From assembly GCA_026018925.1 (NCBI GenBank), contig JAKSZU010000032.1, positions 1,612,001-1,676,000 of the forward strand: 64,000 nucleotides of DNA. Reading direction: 5' to 3'. A program made the translations under genes and the position numbers. The stretch is from Tupaia tana. Lineage: Eukaryota; Chordata; Mammalia; Scandentia; Tupaiidae. Numbering within the stretch: the stretch's first letter is position 1; the number at the start of each line of letters is the position of its first letter. Below, piece by piece: positions 14,457 to 28,047 of this stretch. Under the pieces are notes generated by a model. It was not told where the DNA came from and did not search any database. It saw only the letters and a list, made by a program, of their open reading frames with translations.

Positions 14457-15968
14457 GGCGGACACCTTATGCTTAACCCCAACCCTAACCTGACCCTGAC
14501 CCTAACTCCAACCGTAACAGTTAACCGAAAACTAACAGTAGACCTAAACATACTCCCTCAAACTAAGTTCAAACCTAACCTAAACTGAAGCCTAAATGAA
14601 ACCATACACCTAACCCTAATCCTAGGCAGACACCTTAAGCTCAACCCCAACCGTAACCTGACCATTACACTAACTCCAACCATAACACTGAACCGAAAAC
14701 TAAGAGTAGCCCTAAACTTACTCCCTCAAACTAAGTTCAAACCTAACCTAACCTGAAGCCTAAATCAAACCATACACCTATCCCTAACCCTAGGCGGACA
14801 CCTTAAACTCAACCCCAACCCTAACCTGACCCGGACGCTAACTCGAACCATAAGAGTTAACCGAAAAATAGCAATAGCCCTAAACTAACTCCCTCAAACT
14901 AAGTTCAAACCTCACCTAACCTGAAGCCTAAATCAAACCATACACCTAACCCTAACCGTAGGCGGACACCTGATGCTTAACACCCACCCTAACCTGACCC
15001 TGACCATAACTCCATCCGTAACAGTTAACCGAAAACTAACAGTAGACCTAAACTTAATCCGTCAAACTAAGTTCAAGCCTAACCTAACCTGAAGCCGAAA
15101 TCAAACCATACACCTAACCCTAACCGTAGGCGGACACCTTAAGCTCAACCCCAACCCTATCCTGACCCTGACCCTAAGTCCAACCGTAACACTGAACCGA
15201 AAACTAACAGTAGCCCTAAACTTACTCCCTCAAACTAAGTTCAAACCTAACCTAACCTGAAGCCTAAATCAAACCTTACACCTAACCCTAACCCTAGGCG
15301 GACAATTTAAACTCAACCCCAACTCTACCGTGACCCTGACGCTAACTCGAACCGTAACAGTTAACCGAAAACTAACAGTAGCCCTAAACTTACTCCCTCA
15401 AACTAAGTTCAAACCTAATCTAACCTGAAGCCTATATGAAACCATACACCTAACCCTAACCCTAGGTGGACATCTTAAGCTCAACCCCAACCCTAACCTG
15501 ACCCTGACGCTAACTCCAACCGTAACACTGAATTGAAAACTAACAGTAGCCCTAAACTTACTCCCTCAAACTAAGTTCAAACGTAACCTAACCTGAAGCC
15601 TAAATCAAACCATACACCTAACCCTAACCCTAGGCGGACACCTTAAGCTCAACCCCAACCCGAACCTGACCCTGACGCTTACTCCATCTGTAACACAGAA
15701 CCGAAAACTAACAGTAGCCCTAAACGTACTCCCTCAAACTAAGTTCAAACCTAACCTAACCTGAAGCCTAACTCAAACCATAAACCTGACCCTAACTCTA
15801 GGCGGACACCTGATGCTCAACCCCAACCCTATCCTGACCCTGACGATAACTCCAACCGTAACACTGAACCGAAAAATAACAGCAGCCCTAAACTTACTCC
15901 CTCAAACTAAGTTCAAACCTAATCTAACCTGAAGGCTAAATCAAACCATACACCTAATCCTAACCCTA
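14289..15968 (+). repeat. Partial higher-order unit 5 (first 10 monomers), copy of unit 4
   Basis: Monomers a to h repeat at 14289 to 15801, exactly 6,214 bp downstream of unit 4 and with the same truncation after h. Because it ends at the same internal junction as unit 4, it arose by copying the already broken unit rather than by an independent truncation. It is the left part of the larger 7907-13784 to 14121-21341 duplication. Confidence 0.85.
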
Positions 15969-15998
15969 GGCGGACACCTTAAGCTCAACTCCAACCAT

Positions 15999-17173
15999 AA
16001 CCTGACCCTCACGCTAACTCAAACCGTAACACTTAACCGATAAATAACAGTAGCCCTGAACTTACTCCCTCAAACTAAGTTCAAACCTAACCTAACCTGA
16101 AGCCTAAATCAAACCATACATCTAACCCTAACCCTAGGCGCACAATTTAAACTCAACCCCAACACTACCCTGACCCTGACGCGAACTCAAACCGTAACAG
16201 TTAACCGAAAACTAACAGTAGAAATAAACTTACTCCCTCAAACTAAGTTCAAACCTAACCTAACCTGAAGCCTAAATCAAACCATACACTTAACCCTAAC
16301 CGTAGGCGGACACCTTAAGCTCAACTCCAACCCTAACCAGACCCTGATTCTAATCCAACCGTAACACTGAACCGAAAACTAACAGTAGCCCTAAACTTAT
16401 TCCCTCAAACTAAGTTCAAACGTAACCTAACCTGAAGCCTAACTCAAACCATAGACCTAACCCTAACCCTAGGCGGACACCTTAAGCTCAGCTCCAACCA
16501 TAACCTGACCCTCACGCTAACTCCAACCATAACACTTAACCGATAAATAACAGTAGCCCTGAACTTACTCCCTCAAACTAAGTTCAAACCTAACCTAACT
16601 TGAAGCCTAACTCAAACCACAGACCTAACCCTAACCCTAGGCGGACACCTTAAGCTCATCACCAACCCTAAAATGACCCTGACGCTATCTCCAACCATAA
16701 CACTTAACCGAAAACTAACAGTAGCCCTAAAATTTCTCACTCAAACTAAGTTCAAACCTAACGTAACCAGAAGCCTAAATCAAACCATACACCTAACCCT
16801 AACCCTAGGCGGACATCTTAAGCTCAACCCCATCCCTAACCAAACCCTCACGCTAACTCCAACCGTCACACTGATCCAAAAACTAATAGTAGCCCTAAAA
16901 TTACTCCCTCAAACTAAGTTCAAACCTAACGTAACCTGAAGCCTAACTCAAACCATAGACCTAACCCTAACCCTAGGCGGACACCTTAAACTCAACTCCA
17001 ACCCTAACCTGACCCTCATGCTAACTCCAACCGTAACACTAAACCGATAACTAACAGCAGCCCTGAACTTACTCCCTCAAACTAAGTTCAAACCTAACCT
17101 AACCTGAAGACGAACTCAAACCATAGACCTAAGCCTAACCCTAGGCGGACACCTTAAGCTAAACTCCAACCCT
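15999..17173 (+). repeat. 1,175-bp tandem duplication, left unit
   Basis: The unit is seven monomers minus one base; the missing base is the deletion in 'gattctaatcc' at 16346. It is followed directly by a second unit that I could not distinguish from it by eye over its full length. That includes private changes such as 'aaaatttctcac', 'gctcagctcc' and 'aacagcagccctg'. The crossover point lies within an identical stretch, so the borders are accurate to about 18 bp. Confidence 0.88.
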
Positions 17174-18348
17174 AACCTGACCCTCACGCTAACTCAAACC
17201 GTAACACTTAACCGATAAATAACAGTAGCCCTGAACTTACTCCCTCAAACTAAGTTCAAACCTAACCTAACCTGAAGCCTAAATCAAACCATACATCTAA
17301 CCCTAACCCTAGGCGCACAATTTAAACTCAACCCCAACACTACCCTGACCCTGACGCGAACTCAAACCGTAACAGTTAACCGAAAACTAACAGTAGAAAT
17401 AAACTTACTCCCTCAAACTAAGTTCAAACCTAACCTAACCTGAAGCCTAAATCAAACCATACACTTAACCCTAACCGTAGGCGGACACCTTAAGCTCAAC
17501 TCCAACCCTAACCAGACCCTGATTCTAATCCAACCGTAACACTGAACCGAAAACTAACAGTAGCCCTAAACTTATTCCCTCAAACTAAGTTCAAACGTAA
17601 CCTAACCTGAAGCCTAACTCAAACCATAGACCTAACCCTAACCCTAGGCGGACACCTTAAGCTCAGCTCCAACCATAACCTGACCCTCACGCTAACTCCA
17701 ACCATAACACTTAACCGATAAATAACAGTAGCCCTGAACTTACTCCCTCAAACTAAGTTCAAACCTAACCTAACTTGAAGCCTAACTCAAACCACAGACC
17801 TAACCCTAACCCTAGGCGGACACCTTAAGCTCATCACCAACCCTAAAATGACCCTGACGCTATCTCCAACCATAACACTTAACCGAAAACTAACAGTAGC
17901 CCTAAAATTTCTCACTCAAACTAAGTTCAAACCTAACGTAACCAGAAGCCTAAATCAAACCATACACCTAACCCTAACCCTAGGCGGACATCTTAAGCTC
18001 AACCCCATCCCTAACCAAACCCTCACGCTAACTCCAACCGTCACACTGATCCAAAAACTAATAGTAGCCCTAAAATTACTCCCTCAAACTAAGTTCAAAC
18101 CTAACGTAACCTGAAGCCTAACTCAAACCATAGACCTAACCCTAACCCTAGGCGGACACCTTAAACTCAACTCCAACCCTAACCTGACCCTCATGCTAAC
18201 TCCAACCGTAACACTAAACCGATAACTAACAGCAGCCCTGAACTTACTCCCTCAAACTAAGTTCAAACCTAACCTAACCTGAAGACGAACTCAAACCATA
18301 GACCTAAGCCTAACCCTAGGCGGACACCTTAAGCTAAACTCCAACCCT
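17174..18348 (+). repeat. 1,175-bp tandem duplication, right unit
   Basis: This repeats 15999-17173 at an offset of 1,175 bp (16472/17647 and 16673/17848). The left unit ends in a chimeric monomer: at 17148 it begins with 'ttaagctaaactcc' but continues with 'gctaactcaaacc'. The right unit instead continues with 'gctacctccaacag', as in the related copy at 10762. This marks the site of unequal exchange near 17174-17192. Confidence 0.88.
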
Positions 18349-21341
18349 AACCTGACCCTCACGCTACCTCCAACAGTAACACTGAACCGAAAACTAACAG
18401 TACCCTAAACTTACTCACTCAAACTAAGTTCAAACGTAACCTAACCTGAAGCCTAAATCAAACCATAGACCTAACCCTAAACCTCGGCGGACACCTTATG
18501 CTTAACCCCCACCCTAAACTGTACCTGAACCTAACTCCAACCGTAACAGTTAACCGAAAACTAACAGTAGACCTAAACTAATACCCTAAAACTAAGTTCA
18601 AACCTAACCTAACCTGAAGCCTAAATCAAACCATACACCTAACCCTAACCCTAGGCGGACACCTTAAGCTCAACCCCAACCCTAACCTGACCCTGACCCT
18701 AACTCCTTCCGTAACACTGAGCCAAAAACTAACAGTAGCCCTCAACCTACTCACTCAAACAAAGTTCAAACCTAACCTAACCTGAAGCCTAAATCAAACC
18801 ATACAATTACACCCTAAACCTAGGCGGACACCTTAAGCTCAACCCCAACCCTAACCTGACCCTGACCCTAACTCCAAACGTAACACTGAACCGATAACTA
18901 ACAGTAGCCCTAAACTTACTCCCTCAAACTAAGTTCAAACCTAACCTAACCTGAAGCCTAAATCAAACCATACACCTGACCCTAACCCTAGTTGGACACC
19001 TTAAACTGAACCCCAACACTACCCTGACCCTGACGCTAACTCGAACCGTAACAGTTAACCGAAAACTAAAAGTAGCCCTAAACTTACTCTCTCAAACTAA
19101 ATTCAAACCTAACCTAACCTGAAGCCTACATCAATCCATACATCTAACACTAACCCTAGGGGGACACCTTAAGCTCAACCCCAACCCTAACCTTACCCTC
19201 ACGCTAACTCCAACCGTAACACTGAACCGAAAACTAACAGTAGCCATAAACTTACTCCCTCAAATTAAGTTCAAACCTAACCAAACCTGAATCCTAACTC
19301 AAACCATAGACCTAACCCTAACCCTAGGCGGACACCTGAAGCTCAACCCCAACCCTAAACTGACCCTGACGCTATCTCCAACAGTAACACTGAACCGAAA
19401 ACTAACAGTAGTCCTAAACTTATTCACACAAACTAATTTCAAACCAAACCTAACCTGAAGGCTAAATCAAACCATACACCTAATCCTAACCATAGGCGAA
19501 CATCTTAAGATCAACCCCAACACTAACCTGACCCTGACACTAACTCCAACCGTAACACTGAACAGAAAATTAACAGTAGCCCTAAATTTACTCCCTCAAA
19601 CTAAGTTCAAACCTAACCTAACCTGAAGCCTAACTCAACCATAGACCTAACCATAACCCTAGGCGGACACCTGAAGCTCAACCCCAACACTAACCTGAAC
19701 CTGACGCTACCTCCCACCGTAACACTGAACCGAAAACTAACAGTAGCCCTAAACTTACTCCTTCAAACTAAGTTCAAACCTAACCTAACCTGAAGCCTAC
19801 ATCAAACCATACACCTAACCCTAACCGTAGGCGGACAACTTAAGGTCAACCCCAACCCTAACCTGACCCTCACGATAACTCCAACCGTAACTCTGAACCG
19901 AAAAATAAGAGTAGCCCTAAACTTACTCCCTCAAACTAAGTTGAAACCTAACCTAACCTGAAGCCTAAATCAAACCATACACCTAACCCTAACCCTAGGC
20001 GGACACCTTAAACTCAACCCCAACCGTAACCTGACCCTGACCCAAACTCCAACCGTAACACTGAACCGAAAACTAACAGTAGCCCTAAACTTACTCCCTC
20101 AAACTAAGTTCAAACCTAACCTAACCTGAAGCCTAAATCAAACCATACACCTAACCCTAACCCTAGGCGCACAATTTAAACTCAACCCCAACACTACCCC
20201 GACCCTGAAGCGAACTCAAACCGTAACAGTTAACCGAAAACTAACAGTAGAAATAAACTTACTCCCTCAAACTAAGTTCAAACCTAACCTAACCTGAAGC
20301 CTAAATCAAACCATACACCTAACCCTAACCCTAGGCGGATATCTTAAGCTCAACCCCATCCATAACCAAACCCTCACGCTAACTCCAACCGTCACACTGA
20401 TCCAAAAACTAATAGTAGCCCTAAAATTACTCCCTCAAACTAAGTTCAAACCTAACGTAACCTGAAGCCTAACTCAAACCATAGACCTAACCCTAACCCT
20501 AGGCGGACACCTTAAGCTCAACTCCAACCCTAACCTGACCCTCACGCTAACTCCAACCGTAACACTAAACCGATAACAAAGAGTAGCTCTGAACTTACTC
20601 CCTCAAACTAAGTTCAAACCTAACCTAACCTGAAGACGAACTCAAACCATAGACCTAACCCTAACCCTAGGCTGATACCTGAAGCTCAACCCCAACCCTA
20701 ACCTGACCCTGACGCTATCTCCAACCGTAACACTGAACCGAAAACTAACAGTAGCCCTAAACTTACTCACTCAAACTAAGTTCAAACGTAACCTAACCTG
20801 AAGCCTAAATCAAACCATAGACCTAACCCTAACCCTAGGCGGATACCTTAAGCTCAACTCCAACCCTAACCTGACCCTCACGCTAACTCCAACCGTAACA
20901 CTAAACCGATAACTAACAGTAGCCCTGAACTTACTCCCTCAAACTAAATTCAAACCTAACCTAACCTGAAGACGAACTCAAACCATAGACCTAACCCTAA
21001 CTCTAGGCGGACACCTTAAGATCGACTCCAACCCTAACCTGACCCTCACGCTACCTCCAACCTTAACACTGAAACGAAAACTAACAGTAGCCCTAAACTG
21101 ACTCACTCAAACTAAGTTCAAACGTAACCTAACCTGAAGCCTAAATCAAACCATACAACTAACACTAAACCTCGGCGGACACCTTAAGCTTAACCCCCAC
21201 CCTAAACTGAACCTGACCCTAACTCCAACCGTAACAGTTAACCGAAAACTAACAGTAGACCTAAACTTATACCCTCAATCTAAGTTCAAACCTAACCTAA
21301 CCTGAAGCCTATATCAAACCATACACCTAACCCTAACCCTA

Positions 21342-22180
21342 GGCGGACATCTTAAGCTCAACTCCAACCCTAACCTGACCCTCACGCTAACTCCAACCGT
21401 AACACTAAACCGATAACTAAGAGTAGCCCTGAACTTACTCCCTCAAACTAAGTTCAAACCTAACCTAACCTGAAGACGAACTCAAACCATAGACCTAACC
21501 CTAACCCTAGGCTGATACCTGAAGCTCAACCCCAACCCTAACATGACCCTGACGCTATCTTCAACCGTAACACTTAACCGAAAACTAACAGTTGCCCTAA
21601 AATTCCTCACTCAAACTAAGTTCAAACCTAACGTAACCTGAAGCCTAAATCAAACCATACACCTAACCCTAACCCTAGGCGGACATCTTAAGCTCAACCC
21701 AATCCCTAACCTAACCCTCACGCTAACTCCAACCGTCACACTGATCCAAAAACTAACAGTAGCCTTAAAATTACTCCCTCAAACTAAGTTCAACCCTAAT
21801 CTTACCTGAAGCCTAAATCAAACCATACACCTAACCCTAACCGTAGGCGGACACCTTAAGCTCAACTCCCACCCTAACCTGACCCTGATGCTAATCCAAC
21901 CGTAACACTGAACAGAAAACTAACAGTAGCCCTAAACTTATTCCCTCAAACTAAGTTCAAACGTAACCTAACCTGAAGCCTAACTCAAACCATAGACCTA
22001 ACCCTAACCCTAGGCGGACACTTTAAGCTCAACTCCAACCATAACCTGACCCTCACGCTAACTCCAACCATAACACTGAACCGAAAACTAACAGTAGCCC
22101 TAAACTGACTCACTCAAACTAAGTTCAAACGTAACCTAACCTGAAGCCTAAATCAAACCATACACCTAACCCTAAACCTC
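21342..22180 (+). repeat. Satellite monomers linking duplication A to the cassette
   Basis: These are five ordinary monomers. The one at 21510 has 'gctgatacct' as near 13112 and 20671. The one at 21678 resembles the 'catcttaagc' monomer at 16808. The next carries a one-base deletion in 'gatgctaatcc'. I see no gene or other element. Confidence 0.8.
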
Positions 22181-23020
22181 GGTGGACACCTTAAGCTTAA
22201 CCCCCACCCTAAACTGACCCTGACCCTAACTCCAACCGTAACAGTTAACCGAAAACTAACAGTAGACCTAAACTTATACCCTCAATCTAAGTTCAAACCT
22301 AACCTAACCTGAAGCCTAAATCAAACCATACACCTAACCCTAACCCTAGGTGGACAACTTAAGCTCAACCCCAACCCTAACCTGACTCAGACCCTAACTC
22401 CTTCCGTAACACTGAACCGAAAACTAACAGTAGCCCTCAACTTACTCACTCAAACTAAGTTCAAATGTAACCTAACCTGAAGCCTAAATCAAACAATAGA
22501 CCTAATCCTAACCCTAGGGGTACACCTTAAGTTCGACCCCAAACCTAACCTGACCCTCACGCTAACTCCAACAATAACACTGAACCGAAAACTAACAGTA
22601 GCCCTAAACTTACTCCCTCAAACTAAGTTCAAACCTATCCTAACTGGAAGCCTAACTCAAACCATAGACATAACCCTAACCCTAGGCGGACACCTTAAGC
22701 TCAACTCCAAACATAACCTGACCCTCACGCTAAATCCAACCATAACACTTAACCGATAAATAACAGTAGCCCTGAACTTACTCCCTAATACTAAGTTCAA
22801 ACCTAACCTAACTTGAAGCCTAACTCAAACCACAGACCTAACCCTAACCCTAGGAGGGCACCTTAAGCTCATTACCAACCCTAACATGACCCTGACGCTA
22901 TCTTCAACTGTAACACTTAACCGAAAACTAACAGTAGCCCTAAAATTCCTCACTCAAACTAAGTTCAAACCTAACGTAACCTGAAGCCTAAATCAAACCA
23001 TACACCTAACCCTAACCCTA
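22181..23020 (+). repeat. Five-monomer cassette, occurrence 2
   Basis: Monomers at 22181, 22349, 22517, 22685 and 22853 carry the same ordered marks as 13617-14456: 'acctcggtgg', 'gactcagacc', 'gttcgacccc', 'ccgataaataac' and 'gctcattacc'. The constant 8,564-bp offset shows no net indel between the two. After the a-type monomer the context differs, so this is a separately moved block. Confidence 0.8.
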
Positions 23021-23860
23021 GGCGGACATCTTAAGCTCAACCCCATCCCTAACCTAACCCTCACGCTAACTCCAACCGTCACACTGATCCAAAAACTAAC
23101 AGTAGCCCTAAAATTACTCCCTCAAACTAAGTTCAACCCTAATCTTACCTGAAGCCTAACTCAAACCATAGACCTAACCCTAAACCTAGGCGGAAACCTG
23201 AAGCTCAACCCCAACCCTAACCTGACCCTGAACCTAACTCCTTCCGTAAAACTGAACCGAAAACTAACAGTAGCCCTAAACTTACTCCCTCAAACTAAGT
23301 TCAAACCTAACCTAACCTGAAGGCTAACTCAAACCATAGACCTAACCCTAACCCTAGGCGGACACCTTAAGCTCAACCCCAACCCTAAACTGACCCTGAC
23401 GCTATCTCCAAACGTAACACTGAACCGAAAAATAACAGTAGGCTTGAAGTTACTCCCTCAAACTAAGTTCAAACCTAACCTAACCTGATGCCTAAATCAA
23501 ACCATAAACCTAACCCTAACCCTATGGGGACACCTTAAGCTCAACCCCAACCCTAACCTGACCCTCACGCTAACTCCAACCATAACACTGAACCGAAAAC
23601 TAACAGTAGCCCTAAACTTACTCCCTCTAACTAAGTTTAAACCTAACCTAACCTGAAGCCTAAATCAAACCATACACCTAACCCTAACCCTAGGCGGACA
23701 CCTTAAGCTCAACCCCAACCCTAACGTGACCCTCACGCTAACATCAACCGTAACAGTTAATCGAAAACTAACAGTAGCCCTAAACTTATTCCCGAAAACT
23801 AAGTTCAAACCTAACCTTACCTGAAGCCTAAATCAAACCATACACCTAATCATAACCCTA

Positions 23861-25036
23861 GGTGGACAATTTAAACTCAACCCCAACCGTACCCTGACCC
23901 TGACGCTAACTCGAACCGTAACACTGAACCGAAAACTAACAATAGCCCTAAACTTACTCCCTCAAACTAAGTTCAAACCTAACCTAACCTGAAGCCGAAA
24001 TCAAACCATACACCTAACCCTAACACTAGGCGGACATCTTAAGCTCAACCCCAACCCTAACCTGACCCTCACGCTAACTCCAAACATAACACTGAACCGA
24101 AAACTAACAGTAGCCCTAAACTTACTCACACAAACTAAGTTCAAACGTAACCTAACCTGAAGCCTAACTCAAACCATAGACTTAACCCTAACCCTAAGCG
24201 GACACCTTAAGCTCAACCCCAACCCTAACCTGACCCTGACGCTATCTCCAACCGTAACACTGAACCGAAAACTAACAGTAGCCCTAAACTTACTCCCTCA
24301 AACTAAGTTCAAACCTAACCTAACCTGAAGACTAACTCAAACCATAGACCTAACCCTAACCCTAGGCGGACACCTGAAGCTCAACCCCAACCCTAACCTG
24401 ACCCTGAAGCTATGTCCAACCGTAACACTGAACCGAAAACTAACAGTAGGCTTAAACTTACTCCCTCAAACTAATTTCATACCTAACCTAACCTGATGCC
24501 TAAATCAAACGATAAACCTAACCTTAACCCTAGGGGGACACCTTAAGCTCAACCCCAACCCTAACCTGACCCTCACGCTAACTCCAAACATAACACTGAA
24601 CCGAAAACTAACAGTAGCCCTAAACTTACTCCCTCAAACTAAGTTCAAACCTAACCTAACCTGAAGCCTAAATCAAACCATACACCTGAACCTAACCCTA
24701 GGCGGACACCTTAAACTCAACCCCAACAGTAACCTGAACCTGACGCTAACTCGAACAGTAACAGTTAAACAAAAACTAAAAATAGCCCTAAACTTACTCT
24801 GTCAAACTAAGTCCAAACCTAACCTAATCTGAAGCCTAAATCAAACCATACAATTAACCCTAAACCTAGGGTGACACCTTAAGCTCAACCCCAACCCTAA
24901 CCTTACACTCACGATAACTCCAACCTTAACACTGAACCGAAAACTAACAGTAGTCCTAAACTTACTCCCTCAAACTAAGTTTAAACCTAACCTAACCTGA
25001 AGCCTAAATCAAACCATACACCTAACCCTAACCCTA
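23861..25036 (+). repeat. Seven-monomer block, copy 1 (period about 2.17 kb)
   Basis: This block starts with 'ggtggacaattt' (23861) and includes monomers marked 'ctgaagctatgtcc', 'ccaaacataac' and 'gggtgacacc' (24869). The same order recurs at 26033, 2,172 bp away. That is 13 monomers minus 12 bp, the 12 bp coming from the two 162-bp monomers between the copies (25037 and 25367). Confidence 0.85.
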
Positions 25037-25198
25037 GGCGGACACCTTAAACTCAACCCCAACCCTACCCTGACGCTAACGCGAAACGTAACAGTTAACC
25101 GAAAAATAACTGTAGCCCTAAACTTACTCTCTCAAACTAAGTTCAAACCTCACCTAACCTGAAGCCTAAATCAAACCATAAACCTAACCCTAACCCTA
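25037..25198 (+). repeat. 162-bp monomer lacking one hexamer (1 of 5)
   Basis: The distance to the next landmark is 162 bp. In 'aaccctaccctgacgctaac', one CCCTGA/CCTGAC-type hexamer present in normal monomers ('ccctgaccctgacgc') is missing. The loss is exactly one 6-bp unit. Sister monomers with the same deletion lie at 25367, 29224, 35429 and 38614. Confidence 0.9.
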
Positions 25199-25366
25199 GG
25201 GGGACACCTTAAGCTCAACCCCAACCCTAACCTGACCCTCACGCTAACTCCAACCATAACACTGAACCGAAAACTAACAGTAGCCCTAAACTTACTCCCT
25301 CTAACTAAGTTTAAACCTAACCTAACCTGAAGCCTAAATCAAACCATACACCTAACCCTAACCCTA

Positions 25367-25528
25367 GGCGGACACCTTAAACTCAACCCCAACCCTACCC
25401 TGACGCTAACGCGAAACGTAACAGTTAACCGAAAAATAACTGTAGCCCTAAACTTACTCTCTCAAACTAAGTTCAAACCTCACCTAACCTGAAGCCTAAA
25501 TCAAACCATACACCTAACCCTAACCCTA
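25367..25528 (+). repeat. 162-bp monomer lacking one hexamer (2 of 5)
   Basis: It carries the same hexamer loss and the same private marks ('gctaacgcgaaac', 'aaataactgtag') as the monomer at 25037, only 330 bp away. The two are a local duplicate. Confidence 0.9.
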
Positions 25529-26032
25529 GGGGGACACCTTAATCTCAACCCCAACCCTAACGTGACCCTCACGCTAACACCAACCGTAACAGTTAATCGA
25601 AAACTAACAGTAGCCCTAAACTTATTCCTGAAAACTAAGTTCAAACCTAACCTTACCTGAAGCCTAAATCAAACCATACACCTAACCCTTACCCTAGGCG
25701 GGCACCTTAAGCTCAACCCCAACCCTAACCTGACGCTCACGCTAACTCCAACCGTAACACTGAACCGAAAATTAACAGTAGCCCTAAACTTACTCCCTCA
25801 AACTAAGTTCAAACCTAACCTAACCTGGAGCCTAACTCAAACCATAGACCTAACCCTAACCCTAGGCGGACACCTTAAGCTCAACCGCAACCCTAACCTT
25901 ACCCTGACCCTAACTCCAACTGTAACACTGAACCGAAAACTAACAGTAGCCCTAAACTTACTCCCTCAAACTAAGTTCAAACATAACCTAACCTGAAGCC
26001 TAAATCAAACCATACACCTAATCATAACCCTA

Positions 26033-27208
26033 GGTGGACAATTTAAACTCAACCCCAACCGTACCCTGACCCTGACGCTAACTCGAACCGTAACACTGAA
26101 CCGAAAACTAACAATAGCCCTAAACTTACTCCCTCAAACTAAGTTCAAACCTAACCTAACCTGAAGCCGAAATCAAACCATACACCTAACCCTAACACTA
26201 GGCGGACATCTTAAGCTCAACCCCAACCCTAACCTGACCCTCACGCTAACTCCAAACATAACACTGAACCGAAAACTAACAGTAGCCCTAAACTTACTCA
26301 CACAAACTAAGTTCAAACGTAACCTAACCTGAAGCCTAACTCAAACCATAGACTTAACCCTAACCCTAAGCGGACACCTTAAGCTCAACCCCAACCCTAA
26401 CCTGACCCTGACGCTATCTCCAACCGTAACACTGAACCGAAAACTAACAGTAGCCCTAAACTTACTCCCTCAAACTAAGTTCAAACCTAACCTAACCTGA
26501 AGACTAACTCAAACCATTGACCTAACCCTAACCCTAGGCGGACACCTGAAGCTCAACCCCAACCCTAACCTGACCCTGAAGCTATGTCCAACCGTAACAC
26601 TGAACCGAAAACTAACAGTAGGCTTAAACTTACTCCCTCAAACTAAGTTCATACCTAACCTAACCTGATGCCTAAATCAAACGATAAACCTAACCTTAAC
26701 CCTAGGGGGACACCTTAAGCTCAACCCCAACCCTAACCTGACCCTCACGCTAACTCCAAACATAACGCTGAACCGAAAACTAACAGTAGCCCTAAACTTA
26801 CTCCCTGAAACTAAGTTCAAACCTAACCTAACCTGAAGCCTAAATCAAACCATACACCTGAACCTAACCCCAGGCGGACACCTTAAACTCAACCCCAACA
26901 CTAACCTGACCCTGACGCTAACTCGAACCGTAACAGTTAAACAAAAACTAACAATAGCCCTAAACTTACTCTGTCAAACTAAGTCCAAACCTAACCTAAC
27001 CTTAAGCCTAAATCAAACCATACACTTAACCCTAACCCTAGGGTGACACCTTAAGCTCAACCCCAACCCTAACCTTACCCTCACGCTAACTCCAACCTTA
27101 ACACTGAACCGAAAACTAACAGTAGTCCTAAACTTACTCCCTCAAACTAAGTTCAAACCTAACCTAACCTGAAGCCTAAATCAAACCATAGACCTAACCC
27201 TAACCCTA
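26033..27208 (+). repeat. Seven-monomer block, copy 2
   Basis: This aligns with 23861-25036 at a constant offset of 2,172 bp (23861/26033 and 24869/27041). A third, slightly shortened relative is at 36095-37102, where the monomer with 'ctgaagctatgtcc' has been lost. Confidence 0.85.
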
Positions 27209-27879
27209 GGCAGACACCTGAAGCTCAACCCCAACCCAAACCTGACCCTGACGCTATCTCCAACCGTAACACTGAACCGAAAACTAACAGTAGCCCTAAA
27301 CTTACTCACACAAACTAAGTTCAAACGTAACCTAACCTGAAGCCTAACTCAAACCATAGACCTAACCCTAACCCTAGGCGGAAACCTTAAGCTCAACCGC
27401 AACCCTAACCTGACCCTGACCCTAACTCCAACCGTAACACTGAATCGAAAACTAACAGTGGCCCTAAACTTACTCACTCAATCTAAGTTCAAAGGTAACC
27501 TAACCTGAAGCCTTAATCAAACCATAGACCTAACCCTAACCCTAGGCGGACACCTTATGCTTAACCCCCAACCTAACCCTACCCTGACACTAACTCCAAC
27601 CATAACACTGAACCGAAAATTAACAGTAGCCCTAAACTTACTCCCTCAAACTAAGTTCAAACCTAACCTAACCTGGAGCCTAACTCAACCATAGACCTAA
27701 CTATAACCCTAGGCGGACACCTGAAGCTCAACCCCAACACTAACCTGACCCTGACGCTATCTACAACCGTAACACTGAACCGAAAACTACCAGTAGCCCT
27801 AAACTTACTCCCTCAAACTAAGTTCAAACCTAACCTAACCTGAAGCCTAACTCAAACCATAGACCTAACCCTAAACCTA

Positions 27880-28047
27880 GGCGGACACCTTAAGCTCAAC
27901 CCCAACCCTAACCTGACCCTGACCCTAACTCCAACCGTAACACTGAACCGAAAACTAACAGTAGCCCTAAACTTACTCCCTCAAACTAAGTTCAAACGTA
28001 ACCTAACCTGAAGCCTAAATCAAACCATACACCTAATCATAACCCTA
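27880..28047 (+). repeat. Representative 168-bp monomer
   Basis: This monomer is near the majority sequence and shows the parts in order: 'ggcggacacc', 'ttaagctcaa', a run of CCCTAAC/CCTGACC hexamers, 'ccgtaacactgaaccg', 'aaaactaacagtagcc', 'ctaaacttactccctc', 'aaactaagttcaaac', then 'cctgaagcct' and a tail of telomere-like hexamers leading into the next 'ctagg'. Cut every six bases, it falls into 28 hexamers, most ending in -AAC, -AAA or -GAC. It departs from the majority at only a few sites, for example 'aaacgtaacc' for 'aaacctaacc' and 'aatcataacc' for 'aaccctaacc' near its end. It has no fully open frame, no clear hairpin beyond the 6-bp palindromes, and no promoter or terminator signal. 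Confidence 0.9.

Larger units (their letters stand above)
14121..21341 (+). repeat. Segmental duplication A, copy 2 (about 7.2 kb)
   Basis: This is the homologue of 7907-13784. Its length excess of 1,343 bp is fully explained by one additional monomer at 16472 ('gctcagctcc') plus one additional 1,175-bp block from the tandem duplication at 15999-18348 (168 + 1,175 = 1,343). Right of 18319 the two copies align again at a constant offset to about 21342, where copy 2 continues into different monomers. Confidence 0.85.
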
